Shown piece after piece: positions 1 to 7,538 of a stretch of DNA of 61,740 bases. A model generated the notes under the pieces. The model saw nothing but the letters and a program-made list of their open reading frames with translations, did not search any database and was not told the origin of the DNA. Every line of letters starts with the position of its first letter. Within the stretch, counting starts at the first letter, position 1. The translations under genes and the position numbers were made by a program. Origin of the DNA: Alphaproteobacteria bacterium BRH_c36 (lineage in GTDB: Bacteria > Pseudomonadota > Alphaproteobacteria > Rhizobiales > Hyphomicrobiaceae). The stretch is from positions 1-61,740 of the forward strand of contig LOEV01000170.1 of NCBI GenBank assembly GCA_001516065.1, in the 5' to 3' direction.

Positions 1-1
1 A

Positions 2-58
2 TCGCCAGCCGGCGAGTCGGCGCTTGCGGCGGCCCTGCGGCGTGCGCAAAAGGGCTGA
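2..58 (+). CDS. Possible 3' end of a gene entering from the left
   Basis: An open frame runs from the window edge to a TGA at 56-58 and reads as a short Ala/Arg-rich tail ending in AQKG, with GC-rich codon use like that of neighbouring genes. Only 18 residues are visible and there is no domain to recognise, so the product is unknown and the call could be chance. The remaining bases up to the phosphatase stop at 104 hold nothing recognisable. Confidence 0.25.
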   Translation, partial: SPAGESALAAALRRAQKG

Positions 59-103
59 GCGAGACCTTCTCACAGGGCGCGCAACGGCGTAACTGTGTTC
101 AGC

Positions 104-772
104 CTATGTGGTGGCGGGCTGGACGGGGAAGCTCTCGATCAGTCCCTTCAGCTCTGCGAAAGTTGAGAAGGACGCAGCGTGCGGTATCTCGTTCAAGGGT
201 GACTTCCGGTAGCCTTCGGCAAACAACAAGAAGGGCAGCCCGGCGGCTTCGGCGGTTGCCGCATCGACCTCGCTGTCGCCGACATAGAACGTTACCGCAG
301 CGCCTAGCTCGGCAGTCGCCTTGAGAAGGGGCTCCGGGTGCGGCTTGCGTTCGGGCAGCGTATCGCCGGCAACGACTGCTGCAAACAACCGGTCCCAGCC
401 GAACGACTTCAGAAGTGTCCGAGTCGGCTGCATCGGCTTGTTGGTGCAGATGGCGAGGCTATAACCGGCGGCGGCCAGTTCATGTATCGCTTCGCCGCTG
501 CCGGGCATCGGCTGGTTGGCCTCGGGGGGAGCTGCATCATAGAGCGTCATGAAGCGGGTGAACTGAGTGTCGAATGCGTCGGGTGAATGTGCCCGGCGGG
601 CTTGCAGAGCCTGTTCGAGAAAACGGCTGGCGCCATTGCCGATGTATCTTCGCGTCTCGGCAACATCGAGGGCGGGAAGATCCAGTTCGGCCATCAGGCC
701 GTTTGCTATGTCGCAGATCGCCGGCGCGCTTTCGATCAGCGTTCCGTCAAGATCGAAGACAATGCCGTTCAT
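104..772 (-). CDS. gph: HAD-family phosphatase, phosphoglycolate phosphatase-like
   Basis: A 222-residue HAD superfamily hydrolase. Motif I is at the N-terminus (FDLDGTLIES, residues about 6-15), the motif II Thr is in ICTNKP (about 108-113), and the motif III/IV lysine and acidic region are KPHPEPLL and FYVGDSEVD. Size and the helical cap after motif I match the Gph/PGP group, which dephosphorylates 2-phosphoglycolate in the cytoplasm; relatives act on other small sugar phosphates, so the substrate is inferred. The ATG at 772 is close to the start of the motif I strand, as usual in the family. It is transcribed away from the CIA30 gene. Confidence 0.85.
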   Translation of the reverse strand: MNGIVFDLDGTLIESAPAICDIANGLMAELDLPALDVAETRRYIGNGASRFLEQALQARRAHSPDAFDTQFTRFMTLYDAAPPEANQPMPGSGEAIHELAAAGYSLAICTNKPMQPTRTLLKSFGWDRLFAAVVAGDTLPERKPHPEPLLKATAELGAAVTFYVGDSEVDAATAEAAGLPFLLFAEGYRKSPLNEIPHAASFSTFAELKGLIESFPVQPATT

Positions 773-922
773 CTAAGCTCCTCTTAGCAAAACAGAGTGG
801 GGAATTGAGGGGCGGACATGAGGACAGGCAGGGAGGAATGTGGACCGCCAGCAAGCCACAGGTATAGCAAAGTGGGACGGCGCAGGGAATTATGCGCATC
901 GAGTGAGATCGAGACATACAAC

Positions 923-1426
923 ATGGTCATTGACGATTTCAGCAGTCCGCCAGCACCCGCCTGCAATGCTGCGCGCTGGCAGGTCTTTACCGATCAAGTG
1001 ATGGGCGGCGTGTCGCGAGGGTCGGCGTCTGTCGAAACCGTTGCGGGCCGGCCTGCGATCCGCATGCGGGGCAGCGTCAGCCTGGATAACAACGGCGGCT
1101 TCGTGCAGATATCGCGCGACCTGGCGCCGGACGGCGGGCCGGTGGACGCCAGTGGCTTCAGCGGGATCGAAGTAACGGTGTCCGGCAACGGCGAACGCTA
1201 CAATGTCCATCTGCGCACCGCCCAAACACGTCGCCCGTGGCAGTCGTATCGTCACGAATTCATCGCAGCGCCGACGTGGCAGAAGCTCCAATTTCCATTC
1301 GCCGGTTTCACGCTGCACCGAATTGAAGCGGCACTTGACCTCGGCACGCTGAGACGGATCGGTCTTGTCGCGATCGGCCGTGAATTCGATGCCGATCTCA
1401 GCGTCTCACGGGTCGCCTTTTTCTGA
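923..1426 (+). CDS. CIA30 family protein
   Basis: A 167-residue protein beginning MVIDDFSS and containing the CIA30 pattern W-x-VFTDQVMGGVS near the N-terminus, followed by a galactose-binding-like beta sandwich that ends in SRVAFF. In eukaryotes CIA30 (NDUFAF1) assists complex I assembly; bacterial members are uncharacterised, so a role in complex I is not implied. The ATG at 923 is preferred over an in-frame ATG at 818, because homology starts only at the DDFSS motif. The 3' end overlaps the convergent LysR gene by 29 bases. Confidence 0.75.
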   Translation: MVIDDFSSPPAPACNAARWQVFTDQVMGGVSRGSASVETVAGRPAIRMRGSVSLDNNGGFVQISRDLAPDGGPVDASGFSGIEVTVSGNGERYNVHLRTAQTRRPWQSYRHEFIAAPTWQKLQFPFAGFTLHRIEAALDLGTLRRIGLVAIGREFDADLSVSRVAFF

Positions 1427-2351
1427 CTCGGGGTTCGGGTTTTTCGACGGCGGAAAGTTCCGACAACGCGGTCGCGAGCCTCGGCGCCGACCAGTCGACG
1501 AATGCGCGGACCTTGGCTGCGAGCAGGCGGGAATGCGGATAGGCGATCTGGACTGGTGCAGGTGCCGGCCAATAAGGCTGAAGGACCGGAAGCAACTGGC
1601 CTTTTCGCATTTTTTCACCGACCATGTAGCAGAGTGCCGTGGCGATGCCGTCGCCGGCTTCGGCTGCGGAGATTGCGGCTGCCGCGTCGTTTACCTCGAA
1701 GCGCGGGTGGAAGGTGATGTGCGAGGGCCGGCCATTGTCATCAAATCGCAGTTCGCGGTTGGACATCAGGCCCGTGAATGCGATGAGGTCGTGGCGCTTC
1801 AGGTCTGCGGGATGATGAGGCGTGCCGCGATTTGCTAGATAGTCGGCGCTCGCGGTCATAACGCGGCGGACTTCGCCGACGCGCCGGGCGATAACGCTTG
1901 AATCCGGCAAGCTGCCGATCCTCACCGCGACGTCAATGCCCTCGTCGACAAGATCGACAACGCGATCGAGCAGGATCAGCGAAACGGTAATGCGGGGATG
2001 TTGGGCAAGGAAGCCGCTGATGATCGGACGAAGCGCGATCCGCCCGAACGTCACGGACGCCGTAACCGTCAAGTGCCCCTGAGGAACGGCTGTTTCGCCG
2101 ATGGCCTCCTTTTCGGCCTCATCCACATCGGCAAGCAACCTCCTGCAGCTTTCGAGGAACCGCTTTCCAGCTTCGGTGAGGTTGAGGCTACGAGTCGTTC
2201 GATTGAGCAGACGCGTGCCCAGGCGCTCTTCCAGCGAGGAGACGGCCCGCGTCACCGCCGGTGGCGATATGCGCAAGCGCGTGCCCGCCCTGGCGAAGCT
2301 GCCCGAATCGACCACGGCAACGAAGACTTCCATCTCGTGCAGGCGATCCAT
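1398..2351 (-). CDS. LysR-family transcriptional regulator
   Basis: A 317-residue LysR regulator. The N-terminal winged helix-turn-helix spans residues 1-60 (MDRLHEMEVFVAVVDSGSFA, then SPPAVTRAVSSLEERLG). The rest is a substrate-binding effector domain with the VRIGSLPDSS turn, typical of the YafC/DhmR-like group. A basic 15-residue tail (KPEPRVRKRRPVRR) is an extension. It is divergent from the exported protein at 2520 and the PNPOx gene at 3038, its most likely targets by the usual LysR arrangement. The inducer is unknown. Confidence 0.88.
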   Translation of the reverse strand: MDRLHEMEVFVAVVDSGSFARAGTRLRISPPAVTRAVSSLEERLGTRLLNRTTRSLNLTEAGKRFLESCRRLLADVDEAEKEAIGETAVPQGHLTVTASVTFGRIALRPIISGFLAQHPRITVSLILLDRVVDLVDEGIDVAVRIGSLPDSSVIARRVGEVRRVMTASADYLANRGTPHHPADLKRHDLIAFTGLMSNRELRFDDNGRPSHITFHPRFEVNDAAAAISAAEAGDGIATALCYMVGEKMRKGQLLPVLQPYWPAPAPVQIAYPHSRLLAAKVRAFVDWSAPRLATALSELSAVEKPEPRVRKRRPVRR

Positions 2352-2519
2352 TTATTATTCCTTTAAACGGAATTTTATATTCCATATTCAGCGTATTATT
2401 TCAAGCGTCTTGTTCTGCCAGATTGGCGTTTACCGGCGACTGCAGCCGGCACAAACGCCAGCAATCACCGAATTGCAGATCAGCGATTCCTGAACCCTGA
2501 AAGATTGGAGAAAGACAAA

Positions 2520-2969
2520 ATGTTCACTTCAAAAAGCACGGCCGGCACGCTTTTGCGCTCAGCGGTCATCGGTGCCGCGTCCGCGGCTGCAGCAATTGGG
2601 CTATGCCTTCCGGCTTCCGCTGCACCGGCCGGTGCACCGCAAGCGACGCTGTGGGGCGTTTATGGCGATCACGACATGCACGACTGCCCGCTCAACAACC
2701 GGGAGACCGCAAAGCGGGTGATAGATATCTCGAAGGCGGACCTGGGGCCGCTCTTGGCCAAGTACGGGATTGAGAAAGTGCATGCTCAGTACCATTCCGG
2801 GTTGGAGCACACCTTCCTGTGGGTATTCGAGACCGACCGACCGCACGACCTGGAGGAGTTCACCCAGGAGCTGGGCGTCGCCAGCTGGAACGATCTGAAG
2901 ATCGTGCCCATCCGCCGCTTCGGCGAGGATGTGGTGCCTGAAGTCAAGCGACTGCACGGCCTCAACTAA
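2520..2969 (+). CDS. Small exported protein of unknown function
   Basis: 149 residues with a Sec-type signal peptide (basic start, hydrophobic core AVIGAASAAAAIGLCL, cleavage near PASAAPA). The mature part carries HDMHDCPLNN, AQYHSGLEHTFLWVFET and a C-terminal basic helix. I do not recognise the family; the compact alpha/beta dabb-like size would fit a small-molecule binding or stress protein, but that is a guess. ATG 2520 is chosen over TTG 2505 because GGAG sits 9 bases upstream of it. It is probably co-transcribed with the PNPOx gene 68 bases downstream, and divergent from lysR. Confidence 0.7.
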   Translation: MFTSKSTAGTLLRSAVIGAASAAAAIGLCLPASAAPAGAPQATLWGVYGDHDMHDCPLNNRETAKRVIDISKADLGPLLAKYGIEKVHAQYHSGLEHTFLWVFETDRPHDLEEFTQELGVASWNDLKIVPIRRFGEDVVPEVKRLHGLN

Positions 2970-3037
2970 GCTTAAACAGGTCATCGGCGGTTCGCGGTGA
3001 CACCGCGCGCCGCCAGCCTTCATCAGGGAGAACGATC

Positions 3038-3640
3038 TTGGGCCACAGGTTCACGGAGATTACCTTCACCGATCCGGTGAAGGCGGTGCAGGAAAGGATG
3101 GGGAGCCGCGCCGGGTATGCGCGGCGCGAAGGCGGCAACGTCGTATCGAACGACCAGCTCGGCCCCAGCGAAGCCGCGTTCATTGCCGCGCGCGACAGCT
3201 TCTACATAGCAACCGTCAGCGAACGCGGCTGGCCGTATGTGCAGCACCGCGGCGGGCCGAAGGGGTTCGTGCGAGCGCTCGACGAGAACACAATCGGTTT
3301 TGCGGATTTCTCCGGCAACCGCCAATACATCAGCGTCGGCAATCTCGCGGCAGATAACCGCGTGTCGTTGTTCTTCATGGATTATCCGAACCGGACACGT
3401 CTGAAGCTCCTGGGCCGTGTCGGACTTGCCGGGGCGGGAGACGGCGAACTCCTGAGCCGGCTGGAGATCCCCGGCTATCGGGCGCGGGTCGAAAGGGGAA
3501 TGGTCATCACCGTTGAAGCTTTCGACTGGAATTGTCCCCAGCACATTACGCCGCGCTTCACGGCCGAAGAGGTCGAAGCAGCCGCCGCTCCGCTCAGAGC
3601 ACGGATCGCGCATCTTGAGGCCGAGCTGGCGCGGGGCTGA
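3038..3640 (+). CDS. Pyridoxamine 5'-phosphate oxidase-like flavoprotein
   Basis: 200 residues with the PNPOx-like split-barrel fold: FIAARDSFYIATVSERGWPYVQHRGG (about 46-71), then DNRVSLFFMDYPNRTRLKLLGR, characteristic of FMN-binding members of this group. The last 30 residues form a charged helix. It probably binds FMN and reduces a small molecule; true pyridoxine metabolism is unlikely for this subgroup. The start is TTG 3038, with GGGAG 7 bases upstream (3026-3030). It lies in the LysR-linked pair and is convergent with the biotin/lipoate ligase gene. Confidence 0.78.
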   Translation: MGHRFTEITFTDPVKAVQERMGSRAGYARREGGNVVSNDQLGPSEAAFIAARDSFYIATVSERGWPYVQHRGGPKGFVRALDENTIGFADFSGNRQYISVGNLAADNRVSLFFMDYPNRTRLKLLGRVGLAGAGDGELLSRLEIPGYRARVERGMVITVEAFDWNCPQHITPRFTAEEVEAAAAPLRARIAHLEAELARG

Positions 3641-3692
3641 GTGGTGGCCGGCAAGAAAGACCAGCAGATGCCGGCTTTTCCGTGCCGCTTTG

Positions 3693-4439
3693 CTATCGCG
3701 GGGGAGACCGCAGCGCCTCAGCCAGCGAGAGAGTGCGCACCGTGCCGTCAGTTTCGCACTTGACGAGGAGCTGCATGTCGTCGCTCAGGCCGAGGACTTT
3801 TCCCCGCAGCGGGCCGCCGGCACCCGTGGCAATCGCGGCTGGTTCCTCCGCCCCCTCGAGGCGGCCGATGAACTGCTCATGCACCGCTGCGAATCCGTCA
3901 TCCTGCCACTCGTTTATCCAGGTCAGCATGTGCGCGGCAAACGACTGCATGATTTGGCTGCGGTCGAGATCGCCGCCGCCTTCCTCGAAAACCGTCGTCG
4001 CGCCGGCTTTCTTGCCGGGTTCGGGATCGTCCGGAGCGGACTGCAAAGCGAGCGAGACGCCGAGCACCAGCCAGTCGGGGACCTTGTCCTCGACGTCGGT
4101 GCTGGCAGCGAATCGCAACTTGCCGGCCTCACCGCGATTGATCAGAAGCGTCGACGGCCAGCGCAACAGCACGGCTGTCAGCGGCGGCATCAGCGCGCCC
4201 AGACTGTCGGCAAGCGCGGTGAAGGCCAGCGGGAACATCTGCCTGGACTGCGACAAGGGGACGTCCGGCTCCAGGATCAACGCCAAGTCGACGCTCGTCG
4301 TAGAGCGGCTCCAGACGAGATCTGCCGCGCCCAGCTCTCCCGCGGCCGCGCCTCGGCATGCGACGTCGAATGGAAACTCCCGGGCGGCTACGGGATGGCC
4401 GGTGATGAGCGGGGGAAATTTCGGGTCGGGCAGATGCAT
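3693..4439 (-). CDS. Biotin/lipoate--protein ligase family protein
   Basis: 248 residues. The N-terminal two thirds resemble the BPL/LPL catalytic domain: LVWSRSTTSVDLALILEPDVPL, then LRWPSTLLINRGEAGKLRFA at the position of the nucleotide and acyl loops. The C-terminal 55 residues (GPLRGKVLGLSDDMQLLVK) look like the small SH3-like or DUF4444 domain of the rhizobial family. The canonical GRGRxGR motif of BirA is not visible, so ligase activity is inferred from family membership only. It is followed on the same strand by DUF6494 and iclR further upstream, with no clear operon. Confidence 0.68.
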   Translation of the reverse strand: MHLPDPKFPPLITGHPVAAREFPFDVACRGAAAGELGAADLVWSRSTTSVDLALILEPDVPLSQSRQMFPLAFTALADSLGALMPPLTAVLLRWPSTLLINRGEAGKLRFAASTDVEDKVPDWLVLGVSLALQSAPDDPEPGKKAGATTVFEEGGGDLDRSQIMQSFAAHMLTWINEWQDDGFAAVHEQFIGRLEGAEEPAAIATGAGGPLRGKVLGLSDDMQLLVKCETDGTVRTLSLAEALRSPPR

Positions 4440-4491
4440 GGTCGCTCGTTCTCAATCCGGATGCCGCAACGCTCTGCGCTCTGCTCGATTT

Positions 4492-4683
4492 CTAACCCAG
4501 ATCTATATCGCCTTCGACGACGTGGTTAAGGCCGGTACCTTCGGCAGTGAGCACCATCTTCACCTTGAGCGGACCATTGGTAATCGTGCCGCTGCGGACG
4601 AGTTCTTCGATCTCGCGCTGGGAGGTAACGCCGACCTGCTTGAGAAACTTGCGTAATGACATATTGAAGCGTTGCTCGTCCAT
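4492..4683 (-). CDS. DUF6494 family small protein
   Basis: A 63-residue protein, MDEQRFNMSLRKFLKQVG onward, ending GLNHVVEGDIDLG. The pattern (helix with VGVTSQREIEELVR, then a beta strand LKVKMVLT) fits the small DUF6494 proteins of alphaproteobacteria, whose function is unknown. The start at 4683 is preferred over 4692 because GAGG lies about 9 bases before it. It sits 52 bases upstream of the biotin/lipoate ligase gene on the same strand, and the two could be co-transcribed. Confidence 0.7.
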   Translation of the reverse strand: MDEQRFNMSLRKFLKQVGVTSQREIEELVRSGTITNGPLKVKMVLTAEGTGLNHVVEGDIDLG

Positions 4684-4763
4684 CGTCTTCATCCTCGTAG
4701 GGTGACAGTTGGATCTACTCGCATAAAGTTCTGCTCGGTTTTGAGCCTGGGCGCAATACCGGC

Positions 4764-5555
4764 TTAATAGGTCCAGTTCTCTGCAAGTTTTGCAGCTGCG
4801 GCCTGCAACTGGGGAACGAAGGCGACGGCGGCCTTGATCGTCAGACGCTGATCGGGACCGTGCAGGGCGAGGGCCGCCAAAATTTTTCCTTCCTCGTTGA
4901 GAATTGGAACGGCGATGCCGACAATGCCGACGTTCTGCTCGCGATCGTTGATGGCGTAACCCTGGGCTCTCACTTGCTTCAACTGCGCTTCCAGTTTCGG
5001 GACCGACGTGATCGTGGTGGAGGTGAAGCCGTCCAGCATATGCGCCTGCAAAAGCTGGCGACGCAGGTCTGGGTCCATATAAGCGAGCATGACCTTGCCG
5101 CCGGAGGTGCTGTGGGCGCGCACGCGGGAGCCTTCCGACAGATGGACGCGCAGCGACCATTCGCATTCGATCCGCTCGATGTAGACGAAGTCAAAGCCGT
5201 CGAGCACACCGATATTGCAGGTCTCGCCGGTCTCCGCGACGAGTTGGGACAGGATCGCCCGCATAGGAGCCGTCTGGTTGCGCGAGCGCAGCGTTGCGAA
5301 TGCCAGCTGCGACAGGCGCGGTCCGACGGTGTAGCGATCGGCGTCGACAATCCGGCTGATCAGGGCATTGGACGTCAACTGCTGGAGTACGCGGTGGATG
5401 GTCTGGCGCGGCAAGCCGAGGCGCAAGGTCAATTCGGGCAAGCTGACCGGCTGGGGATGATCAACAATCGCCTCCAAGACCAGAATCGACTTCTCCAGGG
5501 CCGACATGCGGTCCTGCTCGTCGCTGTTCGGCTTGGCGGGCTGGTGGTGCTTCAT
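4764..5555 (-). CDS. IclR-family regulator, likely controller of the sulfoacetate genes
   Basis: 263 residues. The N-terminal winged helix-turn-helix (about 20-80) contains LPELTLRLGLPRQTIHRVLQ; the C-terminal IclR effector domain contains CNIGVLDGFDFVYIERIE and the closing GIAVPILNEEGKILAALALHG. ATG 5555 is preceded by GGAG and starts just before the HTH; longer in-frame starts up to 5726 would add an unrelated tail. It is divergent from the TctCBA-SauS-ligase-Xsc genes. SauR, the known regulator of sulfoacetate genes in Cupriavidus necator, is also IclR-type, so the assignment is inferred from context. Its probable site is the palindrome at 5675-5687. Confidence 0.88.
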   Translation of the reverse strand: MKHHQPAKPNSDEQDRMSALEKSILVLEAIVDHPQPVSLPELTLRLGLPRQTIHRVLQQLTSNALISRIVDADRYTVGPRLSQLAFATLRSRNQTAPMRAILSQLVAETGETCNIGVLDGFDFVYIERIECEWSLRVHLSEGSRVRAHSTSGGKVMLAYMDPDLRRQLLQAHMLDGFTSTTITSVPKLEAQLKQVRAQGYAINDREQNVGIVGIAVPILNEEGKILAALALHGPDQRLTIKAAVAFVPQLQAAAAKLAENWTY

Positions 5556-5674
5556 GCAGTTCTCCAGTTGCAGTCGCGCGAAGCATTTCATCACATGCGG
5601 GCCTGGCGTCACGAATTCGCTCAAACGGGGCCTCGCGAATTGCATTGACAAGCCGCAATAGAGTGTTAAAAGTT

Positions 5675-5687
5675 GGACATACTGTCC
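5675..5687. promoter_or_regulatory. Probable IclR operator, GGACA-N3-TGTCC palindrome
   Basis: A perfect 5-bp inverted repeat with a 3-base spacer, followed by CACTTTTT. It lies in the divergent intergenic region, 120 bases before iclR and 155 bases before the transporter binding-protein gene. A near-copy with the same flanking CCCAyTTTTT is found before sauS at 9106. Assignment to the IclR protein is inferred from position. Confidence 0.6.
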
Positions 5688-5841
5688 CACTTTTTGGACG
5701 CGTGAGCAAGCTTCATTTTGCTGCATGACGCCTACCCAGAGACCATTCCATTTGCCTGACCTAGCCGACGACTACAGGGAGCAGCAACGGGATTCTCTTG
5801 GCGGCGACAACGCCTGGGCTTCCCATCCAAGGAGAAAAAAT

Positions 5842-6843
5842 ATGGCAGTGAGTTCGGTGAAACGGCCCCTCGGGGTCATGCTGACGGCTGTTCTGAGCGG
5901 GGCCATCCTGACGGGACCCTTGTGCGCACAGGAGACCTACCCCTCGCGCCCAATCGACGTAATCGTAACCTTCGGTCCGGGCGGCGGCGCGGACTTGATG
6001 GGCCGGAAATTCGCGCAATTCGCCGAACCCATTCTCGGCGTCGCGATGCCGGTCGCAAACATTTCGGGCGCTTCGGGCAACGCCGGCCTGACCCGCCTCC
6101 TGACGGATGCCGCCGACGGCCACAGCGTTGCCACGCTGATCGCCCTGTCGGTTTCCGCCTGGGCAGCCGGGATCGGCAATCACAATCCCGATGAGTTCGC
6201 CTTCGTCGGCATGATGCAAAGCTCGCCCTCGATGCTGTTCGTCAACAAGGACAGCCCGTTCAAGACTTACAAGGATGTCGAGGAATACGCCAAGGCAAAC
6301 CCCGGTAAACTGCGTTGCGCGACATCGGGATACGGCACGATGGACGACATCACGCTGAAGTATCTCGGCACCAAGGGCATCAGCATCAAGAACGTTCCGT
6401 TCGGCAAGCCCGCCGAACGTTATGCTTCGGCGGTCGGCGGTCACACGGACATGATCTACGAGGAACCAGGCGATGTCGCCCAGTTCCTGAAGTCCGGCGA
6501 CCTGCGCCCTATCATTGTCTTCGACGAAGCCCGCCACGATGCCTTCAAGGACGTCGAGAGCTCGAAGGAACTGGGTCTCGAGATCAACGACCTGCCGAAC
6601 TTCCGCACCATCGCGGTTGCGGCCAGCACGCCAGCCGACAGGGTAGCCACGCTCGCCGCGGCAACCGAGAAAGTACTGGCGACGCCTGAGTGGAAGGAAT
6701 TCTGCGAGAGCACCTACACCTGCACGCCGGCGAAATCGCCGGAGGAAACCAAGATGATCGTCAAGAAATTCTACGAGACGGTGAGGGGCTATCTCGAGAA
6801 ATTCCCGACGACGGCCGAAGAGAAAGCCAGCACCAAGAAGTAA
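5842..6843 (+). CDS. Tripartite tricarboxylate transporter substrate-binding protein (TctC/Bug family)
   Basis: 333 residues with a Sec signal peptide (LGVMLTAVLSGAILTG, cleavage near LCAQETYPSRPI). The mature start YPSRPIDVIVTFGPGGGADLMGR is the hallmark of Bug proteins, followed by PVANISGASGNAGL and the periplasmic two-domain fold. It captures an organic anion in the periplasm for the TctAB permease. The neighbours predict sulfoacetate, which is inference. ATG 5842 has GGAG 8 bases upstream; an ATG at 5725 would put 39 residues before the signal peptide. A strong hairpin follows the gene at 6865. Confidence 0.93.
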   Translation: MAVSSVKRPLGVMLTAVLSGAILTGPLCAQETYPSRPIDVIVTFGPGGGADLMGRKFAQFAEPILGVAMPVANISGASGNAGLTRLLTDAADGHSVATLIALSVSAWAAGIGNHNPDEFAFVGMMQSSPSMLFVNKDSPFKTYKDVEEYAKANPGKLRCATSGYGTMDDITLKYLGTKGISIKNVPFGKPAERYASAVGGHTDMIYEEPGDVAQFLKSGDLRPIIVFDEARHDAFKDVESSKELGLEINDLPNFRTIAVAASTPADRVATLAAATEKVLATPEWKEFCESTYTCTPAKSPEETKMIVKKFYETVRGYLEKFPTTAEEKASTKK

Positions 6844-6864
6844 TTTCACTGCGACACCGTAGAA

Positions 6865-6892
6865 GCCGGCACCGCTTTCCTGCGGTGCCGGC
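6865..6892. terminator. Strong hairpin after the binding-protein gene
   Basis: An 11-bp perfect stem GCCGGCACCGC / GCGGTGCCGGC with a TTTCCT loop, 21 bases after the stop codon and before tctB. There is no T-run, so it more likely protects the upstream message or attenuates than fully terminates, giving more binding protein than permease, a common arrangement in transporter operons. Confidence 0.5.
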
Positions 6893-6982
6893 CTGCGATT
6901 GGCGTTCATTTTATGAGGCCAGGACGCGCGACGGAAAAGCGGCAGGCTTATCCCAGCCGCGCCCATCAGAAGGTGTTGGCCG

Positions 6983-7522
6983 ATGTCTTTTTCGAACCGG
7001 GCGATCCGTATCGGGCTGCCCATCGGATCGCTGGGGTTGTGCGTCTTTCTCTGGTTCCACATCGCCAGCAACAGCGCTGCACTCGACGCCGTTCCCAACG
7101 CGGTCGGGCCGGGCGGCTGGCCACGGGCCATGCTCATCGGCCTCGCGACGTTGAGTGCCCTGACACTGATCTTGGAACTCCTCGAATGGCGGCGCAGCAT
7201 CCGCAGCGGAGTCGAGGTCGCTGTCGCCGCGAAAGAGTCGAATGGCGCGCAGGCGATGGCCCTCGTCGGCGTCGGGATAATCCTCGCCTACGGTTTTTCA
7301 ATACCCTACGTCGGCTTTGCCTTCGCGACCATGGCCTTCCTTGCGACATGGTGCCTGCTCGGCCGCGTTCGATCGCCGGTCACGGTTCTGTCGGTCTCGA
7401 TCATCGGCTCGATCGTGCTGCTCTACATGTTCGTTGCCGTCGCGAAGATGCCCTTGAACCGCGGCGTCGAACCCTTCAACTCGGCAACGATCTCGCTTTA
7501 CCGCGCGCTGCGGATCTATTGA
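6983..7522 (+). CDS. Tripartite tricarboxylate transporter small permease subunit (TctB family)
   Basis: 179 residues with four predicted membrane segments: about 10-28, 45-64 (GGWPRAMLIGLATLSALTLI), 90-115 and 125-155. The motif P-N-A-V-G-P-G-G-W-P after the first helix is typical of TctB. It is the small, poorly conserved membrane subunit that pairs with TctA to import an anion with Na+ or H+. The ATG at 6983 follows AGAAGGTG. It lies 16 bases before tctA. Confidence 0.85.
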   Translation: MSFSNRAIRIGLPIGSLGLCVFLWFHIASNSAALDAVPNAVGPGGWPRAMLIGLATLSALTLILELLEWRRSIRSGVEVAVAAKESNGAQAMALVGVGIILAYGFSIPYVGFAFATMAFLATWCLLGRVRSPVTVLSVSIIGSIVLLYMFVAVAKMPLNRGVEPFNSATISLYRALRIY

Positions 7523-7538
7523 GAAAAGGACTTCGGCA

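Noticed and set aside
4860-5648. A 262-residue plus-strand open frame over the IclR gene
   Set aside because: Antisense to a well-supported IclR regulator, with no ribosome site or recognisable domain.
5761-7200. A 479-residue open frame on the minus strand opposite the TctC and TctB genes
   Set aside because: It is antisense to two clear transporter genes, has no family features and reflects high GC content.
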